Of a stretch of 64,000 nucleotides of DNA, positions 1 through 10,233 are shown piece after piece. Below the pieces are notes generated by a model. That model was not told the DNA's origin and made no database searches. It worked only from the letters and a program-made list of their open reading frames with translations. The DNA lies in assembly GCA_029378245.1 (NCBI GenBank), contig JARKIF010000046.1, forward strand, positions 1 through 64,000, in the 5' to 3' direction. The DNA comes from Roridomyces roridus (taxonomy: Eukaryota > Basidiomycota > Agaricomycetes > Agaricales > Mycenaceae). A program made the translations under genes and the position numbers. The first letter of the stretch is position 1. The number at the start of each line of letters is the position of its first letter.

Positions 1-2479
1 TGGGTATGGCTGAGTGCGTATCCCATTCTACCTACCCCGATCTCTCGCTCAGCAGTTTGCAGTGCCCCGATTTGGCCATCTACTCGGACCCCTGGACGAC
101 TTGAATCCTGCACTCTCTGGCCCTTCCCACGCCTGCTTCGGTATCCGGTTTGTCGACCGACACGTGCTTGCCCTCAAGACCAATCGACCACCCCGATGTC
201 TTGACGAATGCCCAACTACGGCGGTGAGTTGCAAGCCTGTAACGCAACTCGTGGCACTAACGTCTTTGTGACAGACGGCTGTTCCGTTGCACCCGAGTAC
301 ACCTCCGGCTCCGGCTACGGCGTCAACTCTTGTACGCCACCGCTCGCCAACATCACAGGTGAGTCATAGCCATCCGTGACTTACCATTCTACATTCTAAC
401 GACGATCCAGAACGTGGGTCATGATCGCCGCATTCGGAGTCGTCCGAATGAGGTACGCCCACACCGTCACTCATATCGCCGTTTATTCTCACATCTCTGC
501 AGACTATTGATCTCACCGGCGTTTCCACCATCAGTTTCTCCCAGGCACGTTGCTGCCATTCCATCGCATCTAGGGCTCATATCACTCTGCAGCATATTGA
601 TCTCACCGCAATCGACGATGACCTTCCCCCTATCGACGACGACGACGACGACATCCCCCCTGTCCCGCTGCTTGCGGATTGCCGCCCTGGACTAGTACCG
701 GCGTCGACAGGCCTTGAAGCTTCCCAGCCTTTGCCGTTGCCCGAGCCCCTGCCGCTCCTTATGGACGGGGTGGACATCTTCACCGGGTATGAGGTCTTCG
801 ACTGGAAGACCTCTGTCCGTACGGCGTCTGGTGCTAGTACCGAAGCCACCATCAACCTTCACGCCAAGAGCGTCGACGCTGCCTCAGCAGGCCTCCTCGC
901 AATTATCAAGAACATCGAGCTTCGGCGTCTCCGTCCTGACGCCCTTCTCTGTGGTCCCGACTACCCGGAGGATGTCGTCTTCTGCTCGCCCAAAGCTCAG
1001 TATCGTGACTTCTTCGGTCACTATATGTCGCTCCGCATGTAAGGCCAAGTTCCACCTCACCAACGATTCTCACCCCCTTTGCAGATCTGAGGACCCAACG
1101 CAACGTGGGTCTAGAGCCGCGGTCGGTCCTGGACCTGAGCGTGCAACGTTCCAGGCAGCCGCACAACGCATGGTTCTCGACTCTTCGTGCTGGAGGCACT
1201 CTGTGTACTCCTCCGACGTCTACATTCTCAACCTCAGCGTCATCGACTCGCACTCCACCCCCGAGCGAACCACGGCAATGCGCGCGTACGGCGCCTTCAT
1301 TGCGCTGTTCCTATTCAAGATGACTCAGGGGCCTCCCCCGGTCTCGTTCTGGCTCCTCCTCGTCTGGCTCGAGGGTCCGCGTGCTATGATATCAGTGCCC
1401 GAGCGCATTGTACAGCACCTGGACCCAAAAGCATACAAGGAGTTGGCCCCGTGGTACAAATTCAAGCACACCGACAACTTCCCCACCGTCGCCCAAGCGA
1501 GTCATCCTCTGCGCGTATCCTGGATCCAGCACTTTGAGTCTGCGGTGTGTCATGTCTATTCTCCCTCACGTTGCTGTAGCACTGACACCCAAGCATCCAG
1601 CCTGTTATATTTGCCGTCGGTCGCAGCGAGCAGGAGCATGAATACGCGCTGATGACGGTGTTTGCTCGCATCGCTTTTGCCGATCCCGCTCCCTGGACCA
1701 AGAAGGACTGGGCGGATGCAAAGAGCAGCTTCTTACTCGAATGGGACGACTTTGACTTTGGCCAGGTACGTCACTCAGACCCTTCATTCCGCTCAAAGCC
1801 TGAGCAACTCTGCAGACAATCAGGGCACTCGGTGCTCTGCCCTTCTTGGTGTCTGTTTACAATCGTCGAATCCGGCATCCAGACGACCTCTCTCCCCACC
1901 TCCGTTTTGTTACCAGTGACGATAATCGAGACGATGCACGGACCACTGCATTGTTTACTAAGCTCGGCGAGTTGCGCATCAAGTGCTACCTGCGCGGATG
2001 TGGCCACCCCGCCGGCGCAGTGCCTCAGCTGGTGACCCAAGCTCAATTCGATGATGCTCGAGGCGATCCCCTTCTCCGTTCCTACCGTCTCCTCAGCGGT
2101 TCGAGTGACAACGACATGCTGCCGATTTCCCCGGGCTGGGTGATCGAGGTTAGCTCTATTCTCCTTCGTCGTCCTTCATCCATCCAATTACATCTCAGTT
2201 CACGTTCAATCACCGCAGACCGAGGAGCAACCACGAAGAAAAACTCCAGGTACGTACGCACCTCTACGTTTCGGAGACCCCTCACTTACTCCTTGACAGC
2301 GATCATCTATTCCGACCGCCCTCGATATGCACACATGCGCCGACCAGTGCGGTGTGGACCTCAACAAGGGTATGGAGGAGCTTCTCCTGGGTCCCGCAGT
2401 CTCCGATCCTAACGTAGCCACTCCATTGGACCTGTGGTTCCATGAGCAGATTGGAAATCGAAAGTACAATAGAATCTAG
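1..2479 (+). CDS. HECT-like E3 ubiquitin ligase-related protein, 5' end not in window
   Basis: Spliced plus-strand gene. Phase-compatible exons: up to 223, 275-358, 411-452, 503-1038, 1085-1544, 1601-1765, 1816-2148, 2199-2249, 2300-2479 (TAG). Choosing the acceptor at 2197-2198 makes the last exons join in frame and gives a C-terminus with MHTCADQCGVDL, which resembles the catalytic HTC cysteine motif of HECT ligases (xHTCxNxLxLP), followed by about 48 residues ending in LDLWFHEQIGNRKYNRI. Upstream, RAYGAFIALFLF and the adjacent SFWLLLVWLEG resemble the hydrophobic core of the HECT N-lobe. HECT enzymes pass ubiquitin through a cysteine thioester to substrates. An acidic run (six Asp) lies near 640. 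The first exon has no ATG in frame and a stop at 11-13, so the start is probably left of the window or in an exon not recognised here. Likely one of the divergent HECT-like families of mushrooms; activity not established. Confidence 0.55.
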
Positions 2480-2577
2480 ATTCGCAAAATGAGTAGCATA
2501 AAATGTTTCGCCTCCAATTGATAGTCAAATAAAAAATAAATGCTGAAACCACGGAACGAGCGTCTCCTTCTCCTTGC

Positions 2578-4197
2578 ATGAGTCGCCGCGAGGTCACTCC
2601 CATCGACGGCCAGGATCTCAACGCACCTCGTCCCCAGCGCCGCCATCGTGCACCGCTACGCGCCGACGAATCTTTCACGTTGGCACCCCCGCGTCAGGAG
2701 CAGGTACAGGGGTCAATGGACTCCGATGACAGCAGCGACGTAGAGGTGGTGGAGCGGATTCCAGAGGACGATCTCGATGCTCCAGGCACACCCCCTGGAT
2801 CTCCTCCAGAGTCCCCTACCTTGGCGTGGATCCGAGAGCATGTCGACCGTGGGTCCTATCTTGCTCTCTTCACACTTCTTCTTTTGCTCATCGCTGCCCA
2901 AGCCCTGCCTACCTACGAAGCCCAAGTAGAGGCCCTTGTCGGCGAGATCCATCGACGTCGCGGGGAATCCTACGGCCGTGCAGGAACCCTAGACCCTGAG
3001 CCGATGGAGGACGTCGACTTCTCTAACTCCCCGCCTGCCGCTGAAGAGAACACTTGTAAGGTCATTCTGTCCCTCGAGTCTCGACATACCTGACGTGCAA
3101 AGATACGATGGTCGTTTGGCTTGCTATTGCCGTTGGCCACCTCAAACGCGACCATATCATTCCCATGCAAGGTTCTCTCGATGCCACCATCTTCCGTCGC
3201 ATCGCCAGGGACAGTGACCTTGCGCTTGTTCGTCGTCAACTAGCCGCGTTGCTTTCTCAGCATACCGAGGACCTTCTTGTGGGCTGGAGCAAAGTCCTCG
3301 CTTCCGCCGAGCACGAGGACTTCATGAGTGCAGCCTTTCACTTTGCAGAGATAGGCCTTGCCGCGGATCTGGAGTTAGGCCTTATCAACGTATCCAGGGT
3401 GGGAGGCGCCGTTGACGACGCGCGGCGCCATCGTGTCATTACCGCTGCCGGTGTGTCTCCCGCCACACCCGTCTATGCCCTCTATCTCTATACGGACGTC
3501 AGTGCTGAATTGCCTTCTCTCTTCACCTTATCTGACCTCTAATCCACAGGAACTGCTCTCCACTCCGCCTGCGAGTGGAGTCTCTTTCTTCGACGCTCCT
3601 CAAAACGCCGCGTCGGCTGCAACGCCTGCAGTCCCACCCGCACCAGTCGCGGAACCCGCCGTTGGTGGCCCAGACCTCATCACAGCCTTCCTTCGGCTCC
3701 GATACGCCCGCCGTTACGAGATCCTCGACGACGTGGCCGACCCCATCTACGGCACGGCGTATCGCAACTTCAAGCGCCATGTAGGGATCGAGGAGATTGG
3801 TATTAGTGTGGGAGTGCTCCAACCCGCTGGCACGCCCGGTGCTGCTGTCGTCGACGTTGAAGGTCTCCGCGTCGGCCTTGACGAGATTGCCAGATCTGTA
3901 GGCATTAAGACCAACACCTTCACCTCCAATCGTACCGTCGTCCATCAAGCAAACAGGGTCCGACGCGAGATAGGGAGCCTCCTGGAACGAGATCCTGCAC
4001 CAGACCCGCAGGCCGAGGGCTATCAGGACGTGCTCGACTTGCAGTCCATTCTGGAAGTCCTTCTCCATACACGCCCGGTAGCCCGCGAGGCCGTCGAGAT
4101 GAACGCAGACACCGTCCACGTCCGGGCGGCCAAGATGTCTTTTGAACCCCTCAAGCGGTCGCTTGACCGAGTTGAGGCACTTATTAAAACGTGGTAG
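2578..4197 (+). CDS. Hypothetical protein with one possible membrane segment
   Basis: Three exons in phase: 2578-3055, 3103-3497, 3550-4197, giving about 507 residues. The N-terminus is basic and proline-rich with an acidic stretch (SDDSSDVEVVE). A hydrophobic run (YLALFTLLLLLIAAQALP, about residue 95) could be a membrane helix, and the rest is soluble-looking with a C-terminal helical part. It begins about 100 bp after the HECT-like gene stops and runs the same way, but no shared function can be shown. I do not recognise the family. The start is the first ATG after the preceding gene's stop; the alternative is an unseen upstream exon. Confidence 0.6.
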
Positions 4198-5069
4198 TAG
4201 TCGGTAGTATAACTTCAAAGAGCGTGTCGTAGTAGCCATGAAAAGTGATGGTTTCTATTCATGGCGATGACGCAATCTAATTCGACGTGCAGTCCCGTCG
4301 AATTAGCTCCCGTCAGTTCCACGTGGTTTTGATGATTTCTCTCGGCACCTCCCTTCTTTCAAAACCTGAGCACAACGGAACTGGCACTGGCGTAAATGCT
4401 TGGCACATAATACATTATCATTTTACACAACACGGGGTGCTACCGTCGAGGTTTGCAGCTTTTAACTTGCACCGCGGCCGGTTGATCGGACAACGGAACT
4501 GGCACTGGCGTAAATGCTTGGCACATAATACATTATCATTTTACACAACACGGGGTGCTACCGTCGAGGTTTGCAGCTTTTAACTTGCACCGCGGCCGGT
4601 TGATCGGACGGCACTAGCTTCTCTGATGATATCTGATGTGATTTTCGTTTCATATCCATCTCCACCTCCACCATATGCCGGTACTCATTGCGGACGGGTG
4701 AGTCCCAGTTGTTTTTTTTCTTTCCCTCGAAGCTGAGTTGTACCAGTGACATATTTGATGACCTCCCGGAGCTCATTGTCGTCGCGGACGAGACTGATGA
4801 GAGGGCTTGGAGCGTACCACCGGCCCATCGGAGTAAGAATACTCCGCCTCTGTTCCCGGCACCCTTGACTGAAAATTTTTAAAGACTACATCCTCTTATA
4901 CACCCCAGCGTGTCAGCCTCGGAAGACGTCGTCAGGCTGGGCCTATTCCCAACCCAATCGCCGTATTGAGCAGTTGTGGGGCAATGTTAGAGTAGTGCAC
5001 GTCAATGAGTGGAGTAAATTGTAGTGATTACAATTTGAAAAGGCACAATTTTTTTTGCAGAGGACGGCC
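4198..5069. other. Intergenic region with a tandem duplication
   Basis: No convincing gene. Apart from the 118 bp duplication (separate entry) I see only AT-richer sequence and a T-rich tract just before the F-box-like gene (5049-5056). Confidence 0.6.
4373..4608. repeat. Perfect 2 x 118 bp tandem duplication
   Basis: The block starting CAACGGAACTGGCACTGGCG at 4373 is repeated at 4491 with no difference that I can see by eye. Both copies end in GTTGATCGGA. It lies between the 3' end of one gene and the F-box-like gene. The identity implies a recent duplication or an assembly artefact. Confidence 0.9.
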
Positions 5070-6613
5070 ATGGACGTGCTGCCACCCGTGGAGAGGATTC
5101 CAACAGAGATCGTCCGAGAGGTCTTCTACCTCGCCTACCTCTCCCTGCGGCCTCCCCATTCCAATACCCGCGCCCCCGACTTCCCTCGCCCCGAATTCTG
5201 ACGCTATTCAGTGTGCGAGGTCCCAATCTCCGTCTCTCGGGTCAACCGCAGGTGGCGTGCAGTGGCGTTGGAGTATCCCGCTCTGTGGAAATCCTTGGAT
5301 GCATTCTACATCGATCTCATCCACCTCCGTTCGTGGTTCGACTTGTGTGCCGCCCAGAAATGGGTGAACATGTGGGGCCTGTCCCTGCGGTTACCGTCTC
5401 GGCGTGCTTCCGACTGGTGCATCTATGGGCTTCCCATCATGCTCCCCCATCTCGCCAGATGCCGCGCCCTCGAAATTCCCGACTGGGCCATACCGCACGT
5501 CGTGTCTCAATACACTCCCACGCAGTTGCCCGCCTTGGAAAATCTTGCCGTCTGTGCAAGCACGGACGAGGAGGATGAGTACGCGGCCCGATGGACGACC
5601 GCAGTCCTCCAAAATGCGTCGCCGACGCTCACGGCTTTGCGTTGGAGTGGGCCCCATTCGGAAATACTCCTGCAGAGCCAGGTGCAGGCTTGGGGGCAGC
5701 TCACCGCGCTCAGCCTTGAAATGTCGGTGGATCCCGTCGTCCTGTGTCCCGTTTTCCGCGCCCTCCAGCGTGTCACCCATCTCCGGATGGCAAACGAGTG
5801 GCCCGAGGAGCACGACCCGGGCATGGAGGTGGTCCAGGTTCCTTCCGTCACGACCTTTGTGGTCGTGACGACAACATCGGTGTTGCTTCGCCTGAAACTC
5901 CCTAACCTCCGTCGACTTGTTTTCGAGAATTTTAGCCTTTCCTTTCATGAAGAAATGGATCACTTCCTCACCCAATCGACCTGCACTGTCACCGACGTTG
6001 AGGTGTGGCCCACCGCGTACCAGCACACTGTCGAGGCTGCCAATGTCTTATTGACACACAAGACGATCGCCCCCAGCGTCAAAGATCTCTGCGTACCTCC
6101 GCTTGTGCTGGACGATTTGTACCACGCGATGAACTCTGCTTCTGGGTGCATCCCTGAAAGCATAGATTTGCTGCGCGCGGCAGATCGCTGCTTCCGTATC
6201 GAGCCTCTGCCGGGTGTACCCAAAGACGACACGTCAGGGGTCCTTGCTGGCTTGATTTCTCTCCATTTTCCAGCGCTGCGCCGGCTCACTATCCGGTCTG
6301 GGGGCACAAGCATCGAGGACGTTGAGGAGAACGCCGTTCCGGACACAGGTTCACCGTGTGTCGCTCAAAGGCCCTGCGCATGGAGTATGAGCGGTGGTGG
6401 AATTCGGCGGACGGGATCGCTTTTCGAGAAGTCTGGCGCAAGGGTGCCCGTGAGGGAATCCGGGCGTTTGATGTGAACCACTGGAACCATATGGTCCAGG
6501 CGCCTGAGGGACGAATCTCTGACGTCCGTAACGCATTTGCGAATCCCGATCGAGCGGGTTATGTGGCTGCAGAATGTTACTGCCCCCGGCACTCTCCATG
6601 TAACTGTTGTTGA
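5070..6613 (+). pseudogene. F-box-like / leucine-rich protein, probably broken
   Basis: From ATG 5070 the protein starts VERIPTEIVREVF, typical of a basidiomycete F-box, and continues in the same frame from 5202 with SVSRVNRRWRAVALEYPALW, the second half of an F-box as used to bind Skp1. A leucine-rich tail follows (for example LKLPNLRRLVFENFSL), the substrate-recognition part of such proteins. However, TGA at 5199-5201 interrupts the frame inside the F-box. A CTGAC-like branch point and CAG at 5209-5210 could mark a short intron, but I find no good donor. Near 6340-6360 the frame 421-residue reading ends in unlike sequence, while a different frame continues with ALRMEYERWWNSADG to 6613, which suggests a second indel or an unrecognised intron. 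Either a decaying copy or a gene with two cryptic introns. Confidence 0.5.
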
Positions 6614-6689
6614 CGACTATCAGTGTAGTTTACAAAAGAGCTTCATTCAGTCTACATAGTGAATACCAGTACGGACTCGTTTGATCATA

Positions 6690-7780
6690 TTGGCCTTGCT
6701 TTTTGTGATTTGATGGGATGGATGATGACGGCGACTGTAGATGGCAACGCAGAGCTTGGCGAGTGGCGGGAGCATCTGCCGGGGATCTGAAATGAATGTA
6801 AAAAGGAAAGGATGAAGGAAATGGAGCTGCGGACGCACGAGGTATAGCAGGTTTTGCGTTTCGATGCCATGGACGAGAATGATGGCAGAAGAGGGCAACA
6901 GCGAGCTTGGAAAGTGCCGGGAGCATGTGCAGGGTGTTCTAAATTTGATTTAGACAATTTAAATGAAGGAGTGAGAGCAACAGACGAACAAGACAGAGTG
7001 GTTTCCTTGTGATTTGATGGAATGGACGATGAGCGCAGCATTTGATGGCAACGGAGACCTCGACGGGTGACGGGGGCGTGTGGGAGGAGTGTGAAAGTTG
7101 CTATTGGGAAGAGAGATGAAAGAATTTGAGCCTGGAACGAGCGAGGAACACTAAATTTGGTGATTTGACGGCATAAACGATGAGCGCGGCATTTGATGGC
7201 AACGGAGACCTCGACGGGTGACGGGGGCGTGTGGGAGGAGTGTGAAAGTTGCTATTGGGAAGAGAGATGAAAGAATTTGAGCCTGGAACGAGCGAGGAAC
7301 ACTGAATTTGGTGATTTGACGGCATAAACGATGAGCGCGGCATTTGATGGCAACGGAGACCTCGAAGGGTGACGGGGGCGTGTGGGAGGAGTGTGAAAGT
7401 TGCTATTGGGAAGAGAGATGAAAGAATTTGAGCCCGGAACAAGCGAGGAGCGCTGAATTTGGTGATTTGACTGCATAGACTATGATCATCGCATCCAAGG
7501 CCCAGGGAGACCTCGACGGGTGACGGGGGCGTATGGGAGGAGTGTGATCGTCGATGTTGGGAGCAGAGATGAAGGAAATCGAGTCCGAGGTGAAGAAGAT
7601 GTGACGGGTTGGTGGTACATATGTGATGATGTGGCAGATGTCGGCGGTGTTGGTGGCTCGCGATGGCAACGGAGAGCCTCAAGGACGGAAGGAGCGTGTG
7701 GAGAGGGCTCTGAAGTTGATGTTGGGACGTTGGATGAAGGAAATCGACGCCGGGACGCAGCAGATGTGAAGGTTCTCGTG
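6690..7780. repeat. 151 bp minisatellite array with degenerate flanks
   Basis: A unit containing GATGAGCGCGGCATTTGATG and GTGACGGGGGCGTGTGGGAG recurs with 151 bp spacing (anchors near 7028, 7179 and 7330), nearly identical, with diverged units on both sides (from about 6708 and to about 7760). Long open frames on the minus strand across the array are a by-product of the repeat and are not called as genes. The remainder to 8232 holds no supportable gene. Confidence 0.85.
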
Positions 7781-8232
7781 GAAGACCATGACTGGATGGG
7801 CGGTGACGGCGGTGACGACCCGGCATCTCAAATGCCAGCTCCATATGTAGCACAGTCGTGTGGAGTGGATCCGATAGTGGGTGCACGGCGCTTGGAAGAT
7901 GCAATTTGACTCTGGAGCGAGCGAGATATCGGCCTTTCTTTCTATGAGGTGACAGACAGCCCGGGCTTTTTGGGAGGAGTATGCTCACCTTAGCTAACCC
8001 GAAGTCCACAGATTCCCAGCTTCTGGATTGCGATTGAGCACTCCAAAGTGGCCACAGGAGTTCAGAACCTCGAGAAAGGGCGGAGGAGAGTGGGAGGAGA
8101 GGCGGGTGTCCACGAGTTCCTCGATCATGTGACCACAAGCCAAAGCAAAGCACGCGCCCCTATTCACTTGATTTTCCTACTACTACTACATGTTCTACTT
8201 GTAACTACATCAACTCGGGAATCTCTGTCCGC

Positions 8233-9234
8233 TCAGATTGAAAATGAGGACAGGCGCACAAAAAAATCTTCACCTTCGTCCCCACTGGCAGATTCAGATT
8301 CATCCGCCTCTTCAGTAATGGGTGCAAAGAAGAAGGCGCGGGCATCGTCCCTGTCGAAATGTGCCGCGTTGACAAAGTGGGGGTGAGGGAATGGCATTTC
8401 TGCCCCGAAGGTCCCGGGTCTATTCAACTTTGACGCGATGTCTTCAAAGGTGCCCCATTAAATGCCAGACGGATCTTAAATTCATGAACAACACGCACGT
8501 TCTACGACAAGGCATGGGTCGAGTTCCATATCCGAACCCCGCTCAGAGTCAGGTGTGGGCGTTTGCAACTCGGGCATATCTGTCCGAGCCTATTAAACCT
8601 GGCGCAGCACAGGGAGAAGACTCGGACTCACCCTCGTCGTCACTGGCCGACTCCGAGTCGGCTGTTCTTGCCCATGTATATTAGCTTGGTCGAATTCACA
8701 ATTGGGTACACACACCTGCCGTTCTCGCAGCAGCAATAGCTTCCGCAGCGAACTCAGCTGCGCGCCTGAATATTTCTGATATAGTTAGTACGAATTGCTT
8801 TGCTTTCTGCAATCAATGATGAGTGTACCTTGTCTTGCCACTTCATCGTTCTTCAGAGATTCACTGGTACAAGGGGAAGGAACACGTACTCTCCATTGAA
8901 AAAACCTTGTCGGGTGTTACCTCGGGTGTTACCCAACACTGAAGGTGGTCTTTGGATGGATCGTCGCCTGCCTCCATGCTGCGAGAGAAGATGACGTCCC
9001 CGGGGTGCAGCTCAAATGGAGTATGATCTGCGCAGTGACTTGAGTGCAACGCGGGAGAGAAGCTGGAATATACTCACAGCTTGAGCCTCGGTTCTTCTCA
9101 TCCTCCCAGCTCTCTCGGAGTCCCTTGGTGTAAAATATAAAAGTCCGGCCAGCGTCGCCGACCGCGCGTTTCGGATGGTTTTGGACCTCAATAAGCCCTG
9201 GTGGCAGAGATTGGGGAGTTTCGATGGGCGGCAT
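8233..9234 (-). CDS. Small hypothetical protein, low-complexity acidic C-terminus
   Basis: ATG at 9234 opens MPPIETPQSLPPGLIEVQNH. A GTGAGT...GCAG intron near 9021-9077 joins in phase to HTPFELHPGDVIFSRSMEAG. Further short exons give an Ala-rich helix (RRAAEFAAEAIAAARTA) and two related acidic segments (DSESASDDEGES and DESESASGDEGED), the second ending at TGA 8233. Exon borders in the 3' half are uncertain. The organisation (small conserved domain, Ala-rich helix, acidic tail) is common among lineage-specific mushroom genes near transposons. I do not recognise a function. Confidence 0.4.
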
Positions 9235-10233
9235 GGCGGGTTGGCAAGGGGGAGTAGAGTAAAGTCGGTGGCGAGTGGAAAAGATGTTTCTTATCCGGTT
9301 ATTTTCTTTCCGGCCCCAAGGGCAATGGGAATTTACTTCCCATAACCAGCTCACAGCACATCGTTCGACGCGCATGTGGACATGGATGAGCAGATAAATA
9401 TCAATCGGCGGCCTGCAACTTACCGGGTTAAATTCTGGCAAGCCAATCACACTCTCCAGATTGCCCGAAAATTCATCGTGTAGAGCAGAATCGGCCGCCG
9501 GGATGGCACTTCTAGTTGAGGAGACACCACCTTCTTGCGCTTGGACAAATCACAGGGAGGCAAATTCAATTCACGGTCCAATACCAATTCAAACTAACTC
9601 GCAGACGCTGGCGGCGCGGACTAATCCATCTGGCAGCGACGCGACTCGCCGTTGGATAACTTGATGACGCCGGCGACGGGGTCTGATAAGTCTGCCGCCT
9701 GAGTCTCTTCTCCTACCCGTCGTACCATTCACAACAGCACTCATGTAGGAGTAGATGTCCAGTGCGTCGTGGGGATCCACGTGAGCAACCCCAAAAAACC
9801 CGAGCGCGTCCGCCATAGTATGAGGCACATCTGCGAGATCCACATGAGGGTACCCAAAGAGCCCGAGCGCGTCTGCCATGTCAGGCACATCTGGCAAAAT
9901 CAACGAAATGAGAGTGAGTCGGGTAATGAATGGGACGTTGAAGTGGACGTACCCTTTCAAATTAGAAGGGACAGCTGGGGGGGGTGTCCCTTCTAATTTG
10001 AAGGGATATAGCAATTTCTCCCTAGATGCAATAAAGGGCGCGATAAATGTCGCAATAAAGTCGCAGATTCCTATGTAGAACTCACCAAGTACAAGTAGGT
10101 AGACCATGGTTGCAATAAAGTCGTGCCGGGTGATCAGCGATCATGATTTTACCAAAAAGGGAAGTCCAAGAAAAATTGAGTCAATTCAAAGCTACAAGAC
10201 ATATACATTGTACCAAGAAACTAGTGTGACCTA
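9235..10233. other. Intergenic region with hairpin and short repeats
   Basis: No gene supported. Contains the perfect-stem hairpin at 9952-10005 and several GCAATAAA-type words (10028-10120). A minus-strand open frame here encodes an imprecise internal repeat (MADALGLFG/MADALGFFG), which I do not accept as a gene without other support. Confidence 0.4.
9952..10005. repeat. Long perfect hairpin, 21 bp stem
   Basis: Left arm 9952-9973 (CCCTTTCAAATTAGAAGGGA plus CA) and right arm 9985-10005 are reverse complements except for one bulged T, separated by an 11 nt G-rich loop. Could be a tiny palindromic insertion or the end of an element. Confidence 0.8.

Noticed and set aside
7101..8153. 350-codon minus-strand frame with His/Pro repeats
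   Set aside because: Produced by reading through the 151 bp minisatellite; no domain, no codon support.
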